Source: Posidonia oceanica
Lineage: Eukaryota; Streptophyta; Magnoliopsida; Alismatales; Posidoniaceae
DNA length: 64,000 bases
Assembly (NCBI GenBank): GCA_037176725.1
Contig: JAZBRS010000076.1
Span: 117,261,001 to 117,325,000, forward strand
Direction: 5' to 3'
Made by a program: the position numbers and the translations under genes. Positions 10,501 to 20,597 of this stretch are shown in pieces; position 1 is the stretch's first letter; the number at the start of each line of letters is the position of its first letter. A model generated the notes under the pieces. The model made no database searches, was not told the DNA's origin, and saw only the letters and a list, made by a program, of their open reading frames with translations.

Positions 10501-12182
10501 TCCTGTGAGACATCTGGGCCGCTTTCTATTAGAGATCCTCCCAAAGGAGTGGATGAGTTTCAGTGATTAGGTCCCTCTCTCTTACATAGTTTACTGGTTT
10601 TTGACTGATTTGTGCTTGCAAGTTGTCTGGAGACCCTACTCTGAGGGTGAGCATGCTGATGAGGAGCCCATGGCGTGCGGTTCCCACTTGTTCTTTCAGG
10701 AGTACTGGCTTTTTAGCCTCTTCCGATGTCACTACATCCAAGTGGGCCGTGTTTTGCGACAGTTCGGCCTTCGGCAGGTCATTCCGGCACCAGGTCCTAC
10801 GGATTGCTCCTAGGGATCCATTTCGGGAGGTCAGAGCGATGCTCCTCAGCGGTTTGGAGAGCAGCTCGAGAACTGACGCTCGGGTGGCATAGAGCCCCTT
10901 TCTGGTGGTTCTGTAGAGACAGAGGCGACGTGGAGGACCTGGTTTGATTCTGAGTTTAGCCGCCTGATCGTCTTCCACAGTGACGTCTTTTATGGTCGCT
11001 CCAATGTTCCGATGGGCACTGGTCCCAGTGAGAGCGTCGGCGACCTTCGTCGCGAGTTGGCAATTGCTCGCAGCCATATTGAGGAGCTTGTAAGCAATCC
11101 CTCCCGGTGTTGTGTTATTTGACTGCCCTTTTGCTTGTTCACTTGCTTATGCATCTCCCTTGTTTGTGCAGATGGACGCTTCAGAGGGGATGACTGAGGT
11201 GTGCAGGACTCAACAGGAGGAGCACTCCTTGAGAGTGGCGGAGCTGGTGAGGGAGAGGGATGAGCTCCTGTCCTAGATGGACGAGCTTCGAGCACGAGTG
11301 AGTAGTGTTTCCCTTTGTTAGTTGTTGGTGCCTGTTTCTGCTTGTCTAATTGTCGTGTTTGCTTTGATACAGGCTAAGGGTGCTTCAACAAGTGCAGAGC
11401 CTACCCCTACTGCCACCACAGGTCCAACCGCTTCCCACGCCGAGGGCGTGCTTGCTGAGGAGGTCCGGGCTCGCGATTCAGAGGTATTTTCGCACTTTTC
11501 CTGCTTTAAGTACCTGTAAATATCTGTCTTCTAACTTATATGGCTTTATTGTGCAGATTCAGGCGATGATGGATCTGATTCATACACCTCCGGCCACTGG
11601 TCCTACTCAGAGTCAGCTGGACGATGCCTTGGGGCGTGCCAAGGAGTTACAGGGACGTCTTAGTCAGGTGGAGCGGGAGCGTGACAACCGCATCTAGGAG
11701 TTAGAGGCTCGTGTGGCGGCATCTGAGGGGGAGACAGCCAGGACACGTTTTGAGACAGACTCCACAAGAAGGGTAACTCCTTTTTCTACTTGAGCACATT
11801 TGACTACTGCTAGCCTTCTTGTTTAATTATTCTAACTCTGGGACTGCTGTCTTCTTTACTGCAGTTGAGCGCTGGTCATAGCCAGCGGATACAGGAGTTG
11901 GAGGCCCAGTTGGCGGAGGCTCAGGCGACAGTTGCGGTGGTTGTTCTTGACGCTGACATTCCTGGTCCGGTTGCTGCAACTCCTGCGGGGTCAGGGCATT
12001 CCAGGGCTCTGACAGCTGAGCAGATTTCGAGGGCACGCTCTTCTCCTCACCTTAAGATGGTTCGTTCTATACTGAGGGCATCTCGGGAGAGGAGCCAGAG
12101 CGGAGCGACGTCTTCTGTGGCGCGGCCCGCGCCGAGGCCTCTAGGCGGCGGACGTGAGGGTAGCGGCGAGTCTGGTCATTGA
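7519..12182 (+). pseudogene. Antisense PMD gene 2 of element B, eight exons
   Basis: I place exons at 7519-7646, 9326-9563, 9673-10308, 10385-11089, 11172-11297, 11373-11483, 11557-11772 and 11865-12182, all introns GT-AG. Only the first intron interrupts a codon; the frame then continues to TGA at 12180, about 825 codons. Exons 1-2 give an Arg/Ser/Pro-rich, low-complexity N terminus. Exon 3 carries the PMD core (GFGHFLEIMPF, then VGEMMITLEDVVRLVGLRVDG). Exon 4 ends the domain (RVLRQFGLRQVIPAPG). Exons 5-8 look like coiled coil (runs of E, R, L, Q) with a basic tail. Nine in-frame stops (10027, 10213, 10454, 10478, 10568, 10811, 10874, 11274, 11695) but no frameshift; all can be explained by C-to-T or G-to-A transitions at Trp, Gln or Arg codons. 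It is tail-to-tail with integrase. Function unknown. Confidence 0.78.
7647..9325 (+). other. Large low-complexity first intron of antisense gene 2
   Basis: About 1.68 kb between donor GAAG/GTAGCA and acceptor TTTCAG/GG. From 7660 to 8080 it is T-rich with repeats of TTTTTATTTTCAGTTT, including many TTTTCAG pseudo-acceptors. From about 8600 to 9170 it becomes purine-rich with degenerate repeats of GATTAAAAAGATGGGTTTTA. No coding potential seen. Confidence 0.6.
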
Positions 12183-13843
12183 GCTTGTACCTTTCTTTTT
12201 GTCAGAGTCTGTACTTTTCTTTTGGCAGAGTCTATACTTATGAATATTTATATGAAAAGTTTTTTTTTTTCTGTTTCGCCTTGCTTCCTGCACATGCTTA
12301 CTTTTCTTGTTAGTAATCAACGAGCATACCTCCCTTGGTGAAAGATTTGGCTAAGCTAACTAATCAATCAAAGAGAAAGTATGTCAACTGAAAAGATTTA
12401 GGCTAAGTTAATTAATTAATAAAGGGCATAATGTATGTTTATTTTAAATGGGTGGAGGGAGTTAATTTCTGGCCTCAACTAAAGAGATGGAAATCAGAGC
12501 CCAGTAGACGCTGATTATGAGTCATCTGTGGATGCTCTAAAGATCATTATGCTAGTAATGTCTTTGTTGAGAGAGCGCACTCAAGCCGTGAGACATGCTT
12601 GAGTAGGACGCTAACTCCGAATCTTGGTGAGTCGATGGTTGCATCATCGGCCAGATGTTAATTCCAGTTTTCCTACTTACTAAGTTTTCACTTGTATGTA
12701 GGTTGGATGTTTTGGTTTTTGCCTAAGTTTTGTAATTTTTTTGGTGTTTTGGATTATATGATTTTTTTGGTTTTTGGGTTATATGATTTTTTTGGTTTTT
12801 GGGGTTATATGATTTTTTTTTTTTTGGATTTTTAGGTTATATGATTTTTTTCGTTTTTCGGGTTATATGATTTTTTTGGTTTTTTAGTTCTTCTAATGGG
12901 GAAAGATGAGTACCTATTTCAAGCATTAGCCTTGGGGTTCATTTCAACTAGATGAGTGGGCCTCACATTTGTGGGTGTGTCCCTTGGGTCATGCCTGCAC
13001 CTTTTAAAGACTTCGGTCCACACACCAGTCCTTACTTAGGTTGCTACTCCCTGGGCCTTTTCAGTCTTTGACCTCCTAGGGTTGCTTACTCCTTGCCTGT
13101 TAGTGAGAATAGGATAGGGGAAGTTTTGGGATTTAGTGGACTCTCGATTTTGGCTTAGGCCTTGATTCCTGCTTGCCTTTCTTTAGTCCTTAATGCGTCT
13201 TTCTATGGTTTATACTTTTAGATGCATAGACAGCTTTTGCCATGCCCTTTACCGCTCTTTGGACAGCTCTTTGCTGACCTCTTTTAGTTGGACAGTTTCT
13301 TTTACAGTCTCTTTTCGTTGGTTCCTTACTTGGACAGCTTCTTTGCTACCTTCCTTCCTCTCTGTTTGGGCAGTTTTTGCCGCCGTCTTTTCTTGACGCC
13401 TTCTAAGTTGCTTGGGCAAGCAGTTCGTATTCTAAGCCTCCGCTCCGAGCCTACTTTTTCCTTACCTTCCCGTGCGGTGTGTATGTGGAGACAGGACAAG
13501 GCATGGGTTCCCCAGGTGTTCGTCTTCCTATTGGCTTTGGGAGTCTCTCCCTTTTCTGGCTTGGTGTTAGGCCTAAGGTCTCTTTAGTGATATAGACATG
13601 CTGATCAAGGGTAGTACCTCTTCAGGTGCATTGCATTCCAAGGGTCAGGAAGATTCGTTCCATTATGGGACAGTCGATAAGCATTCCCTGGATATACAGC
13701 AATCACTATGTAGGGTCCTTCCCAATTTGGCTTTAACTTTCCCATAGGGTGGGGCTTATTGTAGGGCAACACTTCTTTAAGCACTAGATACCGATTTTAA
13801 ACTTACGTTCGATTACTTTCTTCTGGTAAGCCTTGGTTAACCT
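12183..13843. other. Convergent non-coding region between antisense gene 2 and integrase
   Basis: Holds the 3' ends of both transcription units, which point at each other. Apart from the T-rich tandem repeat at 12752-12890 I see no feature. Small open frames at 13193-13587 show no recognisable domain. Confidence 0.5.
12752..12890 (+). repeat. T-rich tandem repeat, about five units of 26-30 bp
   Basis: The unit is roughly TTATATGATTTTTTTGGTTT followed by TTGGG, with small length changes in the T and G runs. It lies in the convergent spacer of element B. Confidence 0.8.
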
Positions 13844-15000
13844 TTATTGGTAGACACGCATATGCTCGGCGGCTGCCAGCCGTTTCTCATCAAGGAATTC
13901 CAAATAAAGGAGTAAAGCTTGCTTCTTTTCTTCGGCAGACATTCTCGTATCAATCTTAACTCTTAATGAGGGGATCAGGATCTTGTATGGGACCACCGCT
14001 TCCATACCAAAGGCTAAAGCATAGGGGGTTTGACCCGTTGCCATCCTTATGGTGGCACGGTATGCCCATAACGCATTAATAAGCTTATCTGACCAATCCG
14101 ATACCTTAGCGTCTTCTACCGTCTTTTTAATGATTTTGATTAAGGTTTTGTTAGTAGCTTTTGCTTGACCGTTCCCTTGCGGGTAATATGGAGAAGAGTG
14201 GTGTAGAGTGATACCGAATTTTCGGCACAACCGCTTGAACTCTTCTGAGATGAAGATTGGTCTGTTGTCTGCTACTAAGGCTTTAGGCACCCCGAACCTT
14301 GTGATGATATTTTGCTGTACGAATCGGCACAGGGTTGTGGCCTTGATGTTTGCAAACGCCTCTGCTTCTGCCCATTTGGTGAAGTATTCCATTGCCGTCA
14401 GGATGAAAGTGTTGCCGTTTCCCTGATGGATAGGTCCCACCACATTGAAATCCCACATGGAGAAAGGCCATGGTGTTGATAAAGCGTGAAGCATTGAGGC
14501 CGGAGCATGGATCTTGTTGGCATGCAGTTGGCAACTCTTGCATCGCTTGACTTTACTTGCGCAGTCGGCTTCCATGGTTGGCCAGTAGTACCCCCTTCTG
14601 ATGATCATTTTAGCCATGAACTGGGAGTTGATGTGGCCTCCGCAGACTCCCTCATGTGTTTCCTTGAGGATCTCGGCCGACTCAGATGTATCCACACACC
14701 GGAGTTCAATCCCTAGGGGCGTTCTCCAAAAGAGTGTGTTGGCTCTAATGTAGTATTTGGTAGCCATCCTCCTCAGTGCTTCTTTGTCCTTGGGAGTCGC
14801 ATAGGCCGGGAAGGTGCGATCTTGTACATAGTTCTGTATGTCATAATACCACGGGTTGCCATCGTCGTTTACTTCTGTATCTCCTTGATAACAGACCTCT
14901 GTGCATATTAAGCTTTCCTGGTTTAGTTTCTCTCTGAGTTCTTCAACCCATTCGGTGGCAGACCCCACTGTTGGGGTGCTGATTCTTCGCACCATGATGG
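13844..15000 (-). pseudogene. Integrase of element B with two lost catalytic residues
   Basis: The N-terminal zinc site is visible (HEGVCGGH, later CKSCQ). In the catalytic core the first Asp of the DDE triad should lie in a W-x-x-D-V-V-G-P-I motif; here it reads WDFNVVGPI, so Asp is Asn. The second is kept in VADNRPIF. The Glu is expected in GNGQAEATNK; here it reads GNGQAKATNK, so Glu is Lys. Both changes are single G-to-A on the coding strand (near 14440 and 14155). The C-terminal part continues to about 13844. This integrase could not catalyse strand transfer, so the changes arose after insertion or the protein came from another copy. Confidence 0.9.
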
Positions 15001-15009
15001 ATTGCTCAT

Positions 15010-15493
15010 CTGTCCCTGAGCTGAAGGGGAGTGAGGATGCCAATGAGACTAATGAATCTGCCAGGATGTTGTTGCTTCTAAGGGCGTGCACATATATAAC
15101 CCGGTCAAATTTCTTCAGTAAGGCTTTAACCAAGTTGCGGTATTCCTACAGCTTTAGCGAGAGGATTTTGTATTTGTTGAAGACTTACCGTATGACAAGC
15201 TGTGAGTCCCCAACCACTTTTAGCCTTCTTGCCCCTAGATCGAGAGCCATTTGGAGCCCTAGAATGAGTGCCTCGTATTCTACAATGTTGTTACTCGCTG
15301 AGAAGAGTAGTTGCGCCGTAGCGAGGAGAACGACACCCTCTTGAGTGAGGAGTGTTGCCCCTATTCCAGCACCTTGTGAATTAAGCGCTCCATCGAAATG
15401 GAGGGTCCATTCTCTGATGAGTGGCACGACACTATTGATTGCCAGTATTTCCTTGTCCGGGAAATCTGTTGACACTGGCTGATACTCTGACAC
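15010..15493 (-). pseudogene. Second (archaeal-type) RNase H of element B
   Basis: The motifs WTLHFDGALN, NIVEYEALILGL, VVGDSQLVIR and NILADSLVSLA give the four acidic positions expected of RNase HI. This extra domain between the Ty3 RNase H and integrase is a known acquisition of the Tat lineage and supports that placement for element B. Stops at 15185 and 15146 fall after the third motif; both sit where Gln codons are expected. Confidence 0.85.
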
Positions 15494-15508
15494 AGGTAGC
15501 TCGGCGAG

Positions 15509-16780
15509 TTAGTCCGCGATGGCTTGCCCCTTGATTGCCTTCTGGGTAATCAATTGTAGGTCAAACTCAGTAAGGAGCATTTGCCATCGTGCTAGCCTTC
15601 CGGACAATGCTGGTTTCTCGAACATGTACTTGATGGGGTCCATCTTGGTTAAGTAGCAGACTTTGTGTGCAAGAAAATAATGTCTGAGCTTTTGTGAGGC
15701 CCATACTAAGGCTAAGCAGTGTCTCTCGATCTGGGAGTACTTCCTCTCATATTCGATGAACGTTCTACTGAGGTAATAAACTGCTTTCTCCTTCCTCCCA
15801 GTTTCATCATGTTGTGCAAGGACAACACCCACCGAGTTATCAGTAACGGCCAAGTAGAGTAGTAATGGCCTCTCGGGGACTGGAGCAGTTAGTACTGGAG
15901 GGTTGAGGAGGTAGAGTTTCAGCTCATCGAAGGCCTTCTGACAGGTGTGATCCCACTTGAATTCTATACCGCCTTTCAAGAGCTCATAGAATGGTCTACA
16001 CTTTTCCGCATGCTGAGAGATGAATCTTTGGATGAACTGTAGCCTCCCTATGAGTCCTCTGAGTTCCTTGATGTTCCTTTGCGGTGGCATGGCTGTTATA
16101 GCTTTGGCTTTGGTGGGATCCACTTCTATGCCCCTTTTGCTCACTATGAAGCCAAGTAGCTTTCCGGCAGTGACCCCGAAGACACACTTCTTGGGGTTCA
16201 TTCTGAGATTGTACTGGTCTGCCCTCCGGAGTACTCTTTCTAGTGCTTCAAAGTGTCCCTCTCTTATTTTTGACTTCACTAACAGGTCATCCACATAGCA
16301 CTCCATGCAGTCGTGTATCATGTCGTGAAAGATTGCCATCATAGCCCTCTAACAAGTGGCTCCGGCGTTCTTTAATCCGAACGGCATGACTACATAGCAG
16401 TAGGTACCCCATGTAGTAGTAAATGCAGTTTTCTCCTTGTCTTCTTCCGCAAGTTTTATCTAGTTGTAACCGGAGAAACCGTCCATGAATGAAAGCATCT
16501 CATGGCCTGCAGTGTTGTCTATGAGGATGTCTATGTGCGGAAGAGGGAAATCGTCTTTTGGGCATTCTTCATTGAGGTTTCTGTAGTCGATGCACACGCG
16601 CACTTTGCCATCTTTCTTCATCACTGGAATTATGTTGGCAATCCATTCTGGATACACCACAACTCTGATGAACTTCGCTTTGTGTAGCTTGTCTATCTCT
16701 TCTTTGACTTTTAGAGCAAGGTCTGGACGTAGACGCTGGAGTTTTTGCTTTACTGTCTTAGCGCCTGGCTTGAGAGGAAG
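15509..16780 (-). pseudogene. Reverse transcriptase and first RNase H of element B
   Basis: RT starts near 16780 with the usual LPLKPGAKTVKQ region, then IIPVMKKDGKVRVCIDYRNL, the FMDGFSGYN motif holding the first catalytic Asp, a stop at 16460, and CYVDDLLVKS with the YVDD active site intact (near 16290). The Ty3-type RNase H follows: LYLAVTDNSVGVVLAQ, YLSRTF and the IERHCLALVWA helix. Stops at 16460 and 16349 lie in the RT palm. Family membership is certain from these motifs; activity is excluded by the stops. Confidence 0.93.
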
Positions 16781-17453
16781 CCTGTGCTCCACCAATAGTG
16801 AATCAAGCTCAGGCATTTCTCCGTAGGAGAAGGCCAGTACCTTCATATACTTTTTGAGTAGTCTTTCCATTTTGGTCCGTTCATTTGAGTTGAGGGCAGA
16901 GCTTATCCGTACTAGTCTTGCATCATCTTCAGTGCCCAGATTGACTTCCTCTGTTTCTTCAGCGGCAGCCTTGGTCTGCTCATCGTATTTTTTTATCATT
17001 TCTTCGAAGATGGCAGGGTCTACCGATTCTTCATCTAGGTCCTCTTCTGTATCCACCAGCTCGAAAACTTCATAGTTTCCAATGTTTTTGCCAGTGATAT
17101 TTGACACTTCTTCGACCAGGATGATGGCATGCGATGTGGCCAGTTCCTGTGGCAACGCTGTGGTATAGTGACATACTTTTACAGTTTGGGTGATCGGCTC
17201 CTTCCTGTCCCGACCTGCACACTTAGTAGAGTGATTTGATACTTTTTGCGAGGACACGGTGGTGGTTAAGCCATCCCTACCTTGCCCTCGTTTACCTTCC
17301 CCACTACTATCTAAACTAGGAAGTAAATTGCTGGAAGGTAAATTATGCGAAAACAAAATGCAAGAGTTAAATGCGGGAAAGAAATTATTCACAAGGGTAG
17401 GGGGTTTGCCCCTAGGTTTGCCTCTGCGGTGGAGGCAGTTCGCCATTAGGCAT

Positions 17454-17800
17454 TCAGTCTGTGGCCCCGGCCCCTTCTTGCTTAGAGGGGCAAGGCCGTG
17501 GGTTGCTAAGAAAGTGGGAGAGCTTGCAGGTGGGGTTGGAGTCCTCTGCTTTGGTGTCTTCCGTAGAGGTTCCAGGGGAGCCGTCTGCTTGGATGTCTGG
17601 AGGCTGGGGAGTCTAACCTATGGCCTTGGTCCCATCTTGCTTCGGGGGACAAGGTCGTAGATTGTTGAAAAGGCAGGTGAGCTCGCAGACAGGGTCGGAG
17701 TCATCTGCTTCAGCACATTCAACGGAGGTTCTGGAGGAATCGCTTGTTTGGATGTCTGGAGATAAAGGAGCTTCTGGGGATGCGGGGAGAGCAGCAGGGA
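17454..17800 (-). repeat. Tandem duplication in the linker after protease 2
   Basis: Two successive units each encode a block that begins near PDIQ and ends with an NLRPCPPKQDG or NPRPCPSKQEG motif; the first ends at about 17613 and the second at 17454. The unit is about 155 bp. The duplication stretches the acidic, Ser/Pro-rich linker just before the gag-protease frame ends. Confidence 0.7.
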
Positions 17801-18152
17801 CCTCTTCTGTGTAGGAGGTTGGTGCTTCTTCCTCGGGCTTCATCGAAGCGTTGAGGATGGTTGGAACTTCTTCTAAGCAGGGAGAAGGAGTTAGTGCCAT
17901 CTCGGGGTCTGTAAGAGCGCCGAGGATGACGGGCTTAGGGGCCTTTGCGGCTGTTGTTGTTGCTGGGAAGTCGGGAACTGTGTCTGACACTTGCTTGTCG
18001 TGCACTTGTAGCCCGACTGACATGAAGTGGTTGGCAAGTGACCATGCTAGAGGTTTGCTTGGGTCTGGTTGCCCAAGGTACCCTAGCTCGGTACGACTGC
18101 GCTCCTCTGGTGTTTCAAGCGCATCCCTCATTCCTTGTTCTTGGCGGCCAAG

Positions 18153-18869
18153 TCATTTCCCCAGGGTGTATCCTATATTGAGGAGGATCTCCCAAGGCCT
18201 TTTCATGTGGTCGGGGTAATCGTATTGATTTATATCATTACTCTTGGGAGTGAAGACCTTTTTGACATTGTTTATGGCCTTGGCAGCTGAGTCCTTGAGT
18301 AATGGCGCCGGTGTGGTAGTCGGGATTGTTACCAGGTGGGCTTCAGCTTCCACCGGCTCATCTCCCCGTATTTTGATGATTTTCCCTTGGTAAGGGAACT
18401 TCATGCATTGGTGGCGTGGGGAGGTGACTGCCTTGATCTCCTCGATCCATTGGCGCCCTAATATGAGCCGATACGAGATTCGGGCATCGACTACTATGAG
18501 CTCTGTTTTCATTTGGAGAGGGCCAATGGTAACTTGGACAGTTATCTTTCCCAAGGCTGCTTTTTTGTTGTTGTTGTACCCTGATACAGTTAAGGCTGCT
18601 GGGCATAATTGATATTCGGTTAGCCTAACTAACTGTAGGGTTTCTAGGGAGCATACGTTTAAAGTTGCCCCAGTATCGACAAGCACACCAGAAAGTTTAT
18701 AACTGTTTATTACAATAGTAACATTTAAAGGTAATGTCCTCCTTTCAGGAGGAGCTAATTTAGAGTCGGTGAAGATAACTGTGGGCTCCATGAACACAGC
18801 AGCGGCGACGGTGGCCAGAGCTTCAGCAGGCATGTCCTCCGGTACCTGGGCTTTCTTTAATACCTCCAT
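18153..18869 (-). pseudogene. Second aspartic protease of element B
   Basis: Contains KLSGVLVDTGATLNVC with the catalytic Asp codon at 18675-18677, then GKITVQVTIGPLQMKTELIV and RLILGRQWIEEIKAV. It is collinear with protease 1, and the two catalytic Asp codons are about 1,017 bp apart. The LNVC after DTGA and the TVSGYNNNKK loop recall the protease of Ogre elements. A helical region just upstream (about 18870-18960) with LIRASEKHRDILMEVL also resembles the segment preceding protease in Ogre. The flanking frame is the same as gag. Ends at TGA 18153. Confidence 0.88.
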
Positions 18870-19349
18870 CAGGATGTCCCGGTGCTTCTCCGAGGCTCTG
18901 ATCAGCTCGTAGATGGAGATCTTTACTTGTGTCTTTCTAAGCTGCTCTAGGACATCGAAGGTGCCTTCTACCCTCTGGGGTATGTGGTACTCCGGTTGAG
19001 GCGGGGAGGTGGCTGGTCTTGCATTAGGCGGAGGCAGTGCGACTTGGTTGGAGATCCGCCCGGTTCTTGTGATGGGGGCTTGCTAAGCCTGGTTGTGTGC
19101 TCCCTTGGCGTGGCCGGACTTGAGCAGAGACAGAGGTTTCCTGAGAAGAGACTGCCCCTAGTTTATGGGCAGCTGAGATGAGTTCAGCAATGTAGGCCTC
19201 TGGATCTGGGTATACCCTTGGGTTGCTTGATTATCGGTGAGTTGCTAGAATCCTTGGATACTAGGGACTTCATCATCCTCGTCATCAATCTAGCTGCCTG
19301 TGCCATTTGGTGCTGGGTCTCCCATGTGGAATCCTGCTAGGTAAGGTCC

Positions 19350-20363
19350 CTAGATCATTTCCAGGGTCGTTTCATGGTCCGCCTGGATGGTGATCATTTC
19401 GCCTTGGAACTTGAACTTTAATAGCTGGTGCGTCGGGGACGCAACTGCACATATTTCTGCCAGCCAAGTTCTCCCGAGGATCAACGGTTCTGCTAGGTCA
19501 CACTCTACCACCATGACCTTGGTAATGCTGGTGAGGGGGCTGATGGTAATTGCCAGCTGAACTGTCCCTATCACCTCCGTCTGGATATTATTAAAGCCCT
19601 TGCAGAAGATCTTCTCCCTGTTGATATCCTCTTCTTCGACATCCAGGTAGTCGAGTGTGTTTAGGAAGCACGCACTACGACTAGCCCCTGTGTCCACAAG
19701 TATGCCAGGGAGGAGGTAGCTGTTGACCTCTACAGTGATCACCAAAGGCCAGAGCCGTTTCTCTGGAGTGGGTAGTTCTGAGTCCTTGAAGACTATATTT
19801 GTCCGCTCATACTCCTTGATATTTTTTCGGGCTACCTCGAAGGGATTTGTCTTGGCATTTTGCTCTTGGGATTGGCCTTCTCCTGGGAGGAAATTGAAGC
19901 ACCTGAGGAGCTCGAGGTCATCCTCCTCGCCTTCTTCGTCTTGTGTTGTCTCTATCGGGAATTCCCATTCTATGGACCCCTGTTCAGAGTACACCTTGAC
20001 GTCATTGCTTTCCACGATGGAGGAAGCCAGCTCTGGTTCTGATTCAATTAGGCACATGGTGACGGTCTTGGCTTCAGGTAGGTTGTCTTCTGTCTTCAGG
20101 TGTGCCACCGAGTGATTAGGTAGGGGGTTCTGGTGTATCTGCAACTTGTGCTGTCCCGTTCTAGCCTCTTTCAATCTGTCCTTGAGGGCTGACCACATTA
20201 TTTCTCCCTTATCATTTAGATCGTATATTCGATCTTTCAACACATAACATTCCTCAAGTGTGTGCCCGTTTCTCTGGTGGTAGGCACAGTACTTGGTCAT
20301 GTTTGCATTGGGAGCATTCGGTTTTGGCGCTGGGAGTTGTAAGTCTCCACTTTCGACCAGCAT
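19350..20363 (-). pseudogene. Zinc knuckle and first aspartic protease of element B
   Basis: Near its start is YCAYHQRNGHTLEEC, a C-x2-H-x4-H-x4-C variant knuckle. After an acidic stretch comes a retropepsin-like domain: LLPGILVDTGAS with the catalytic Asp codon at 19692-19694, then a beta-rich section and the late motif PLILGRTWLAEI, ending KFKFQGEMITIQAD. It aligns along its length with the second protease at 18153-18869. The stop at 19350 reads TAG after MI, where Gln is plausible. Retropepsins cleave the gag-pol polyprotein; which of the two served here is unknown. Confidence 0.85.
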
Positions 20364-20597
20364 CCGGAAGATGTCTGGGATCGTCTCTGGAAGTGGTGGG
20401 TAACTTTGTCTCCTTGGTCCTCTAGGTGCCTGTGGAGGAGGAACATTGTGGTAGTCCCTCTATGCTTGCGGTGGTGCTTTGTACTGACTGCTGTTCTGCC
20501 CCTGTTGAGCATTTACCGGGGGATTAGGGTGCTGGGGTTGGAATTGCTGGAACGGCTGCCTCTGTGGTTCCACTTGATATTGAGGCTACTGGAAGGA

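Larger units (their letters stand above)
13844..17446 (-). pseudogene. pol: Element B pol: RT, RNase H, archaeal RNase H, integrase
   Basis: One frame of about 1,200 codons runs from an ATG at 17446 to 13844. The frame is also open upstream, and it is offset by one base from the gag-protease frame that ends at 17454, so frameshifting or a short intron may have joined them; Ogre elements likewise separate pol from gag-protease. Order: non-conserved acidic N-terminal part, RT, RNase H, second RNase H, integrase. Five stops break it (16460, 16349, 15509, 15185, 15146), each TAG or TAA where a Gln codon is expected, with no frameshift. The enzyme set would copy element RNA into DNA in the cytoplasmic particle and insert it in the nucleus. 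Confidence 0.92.
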
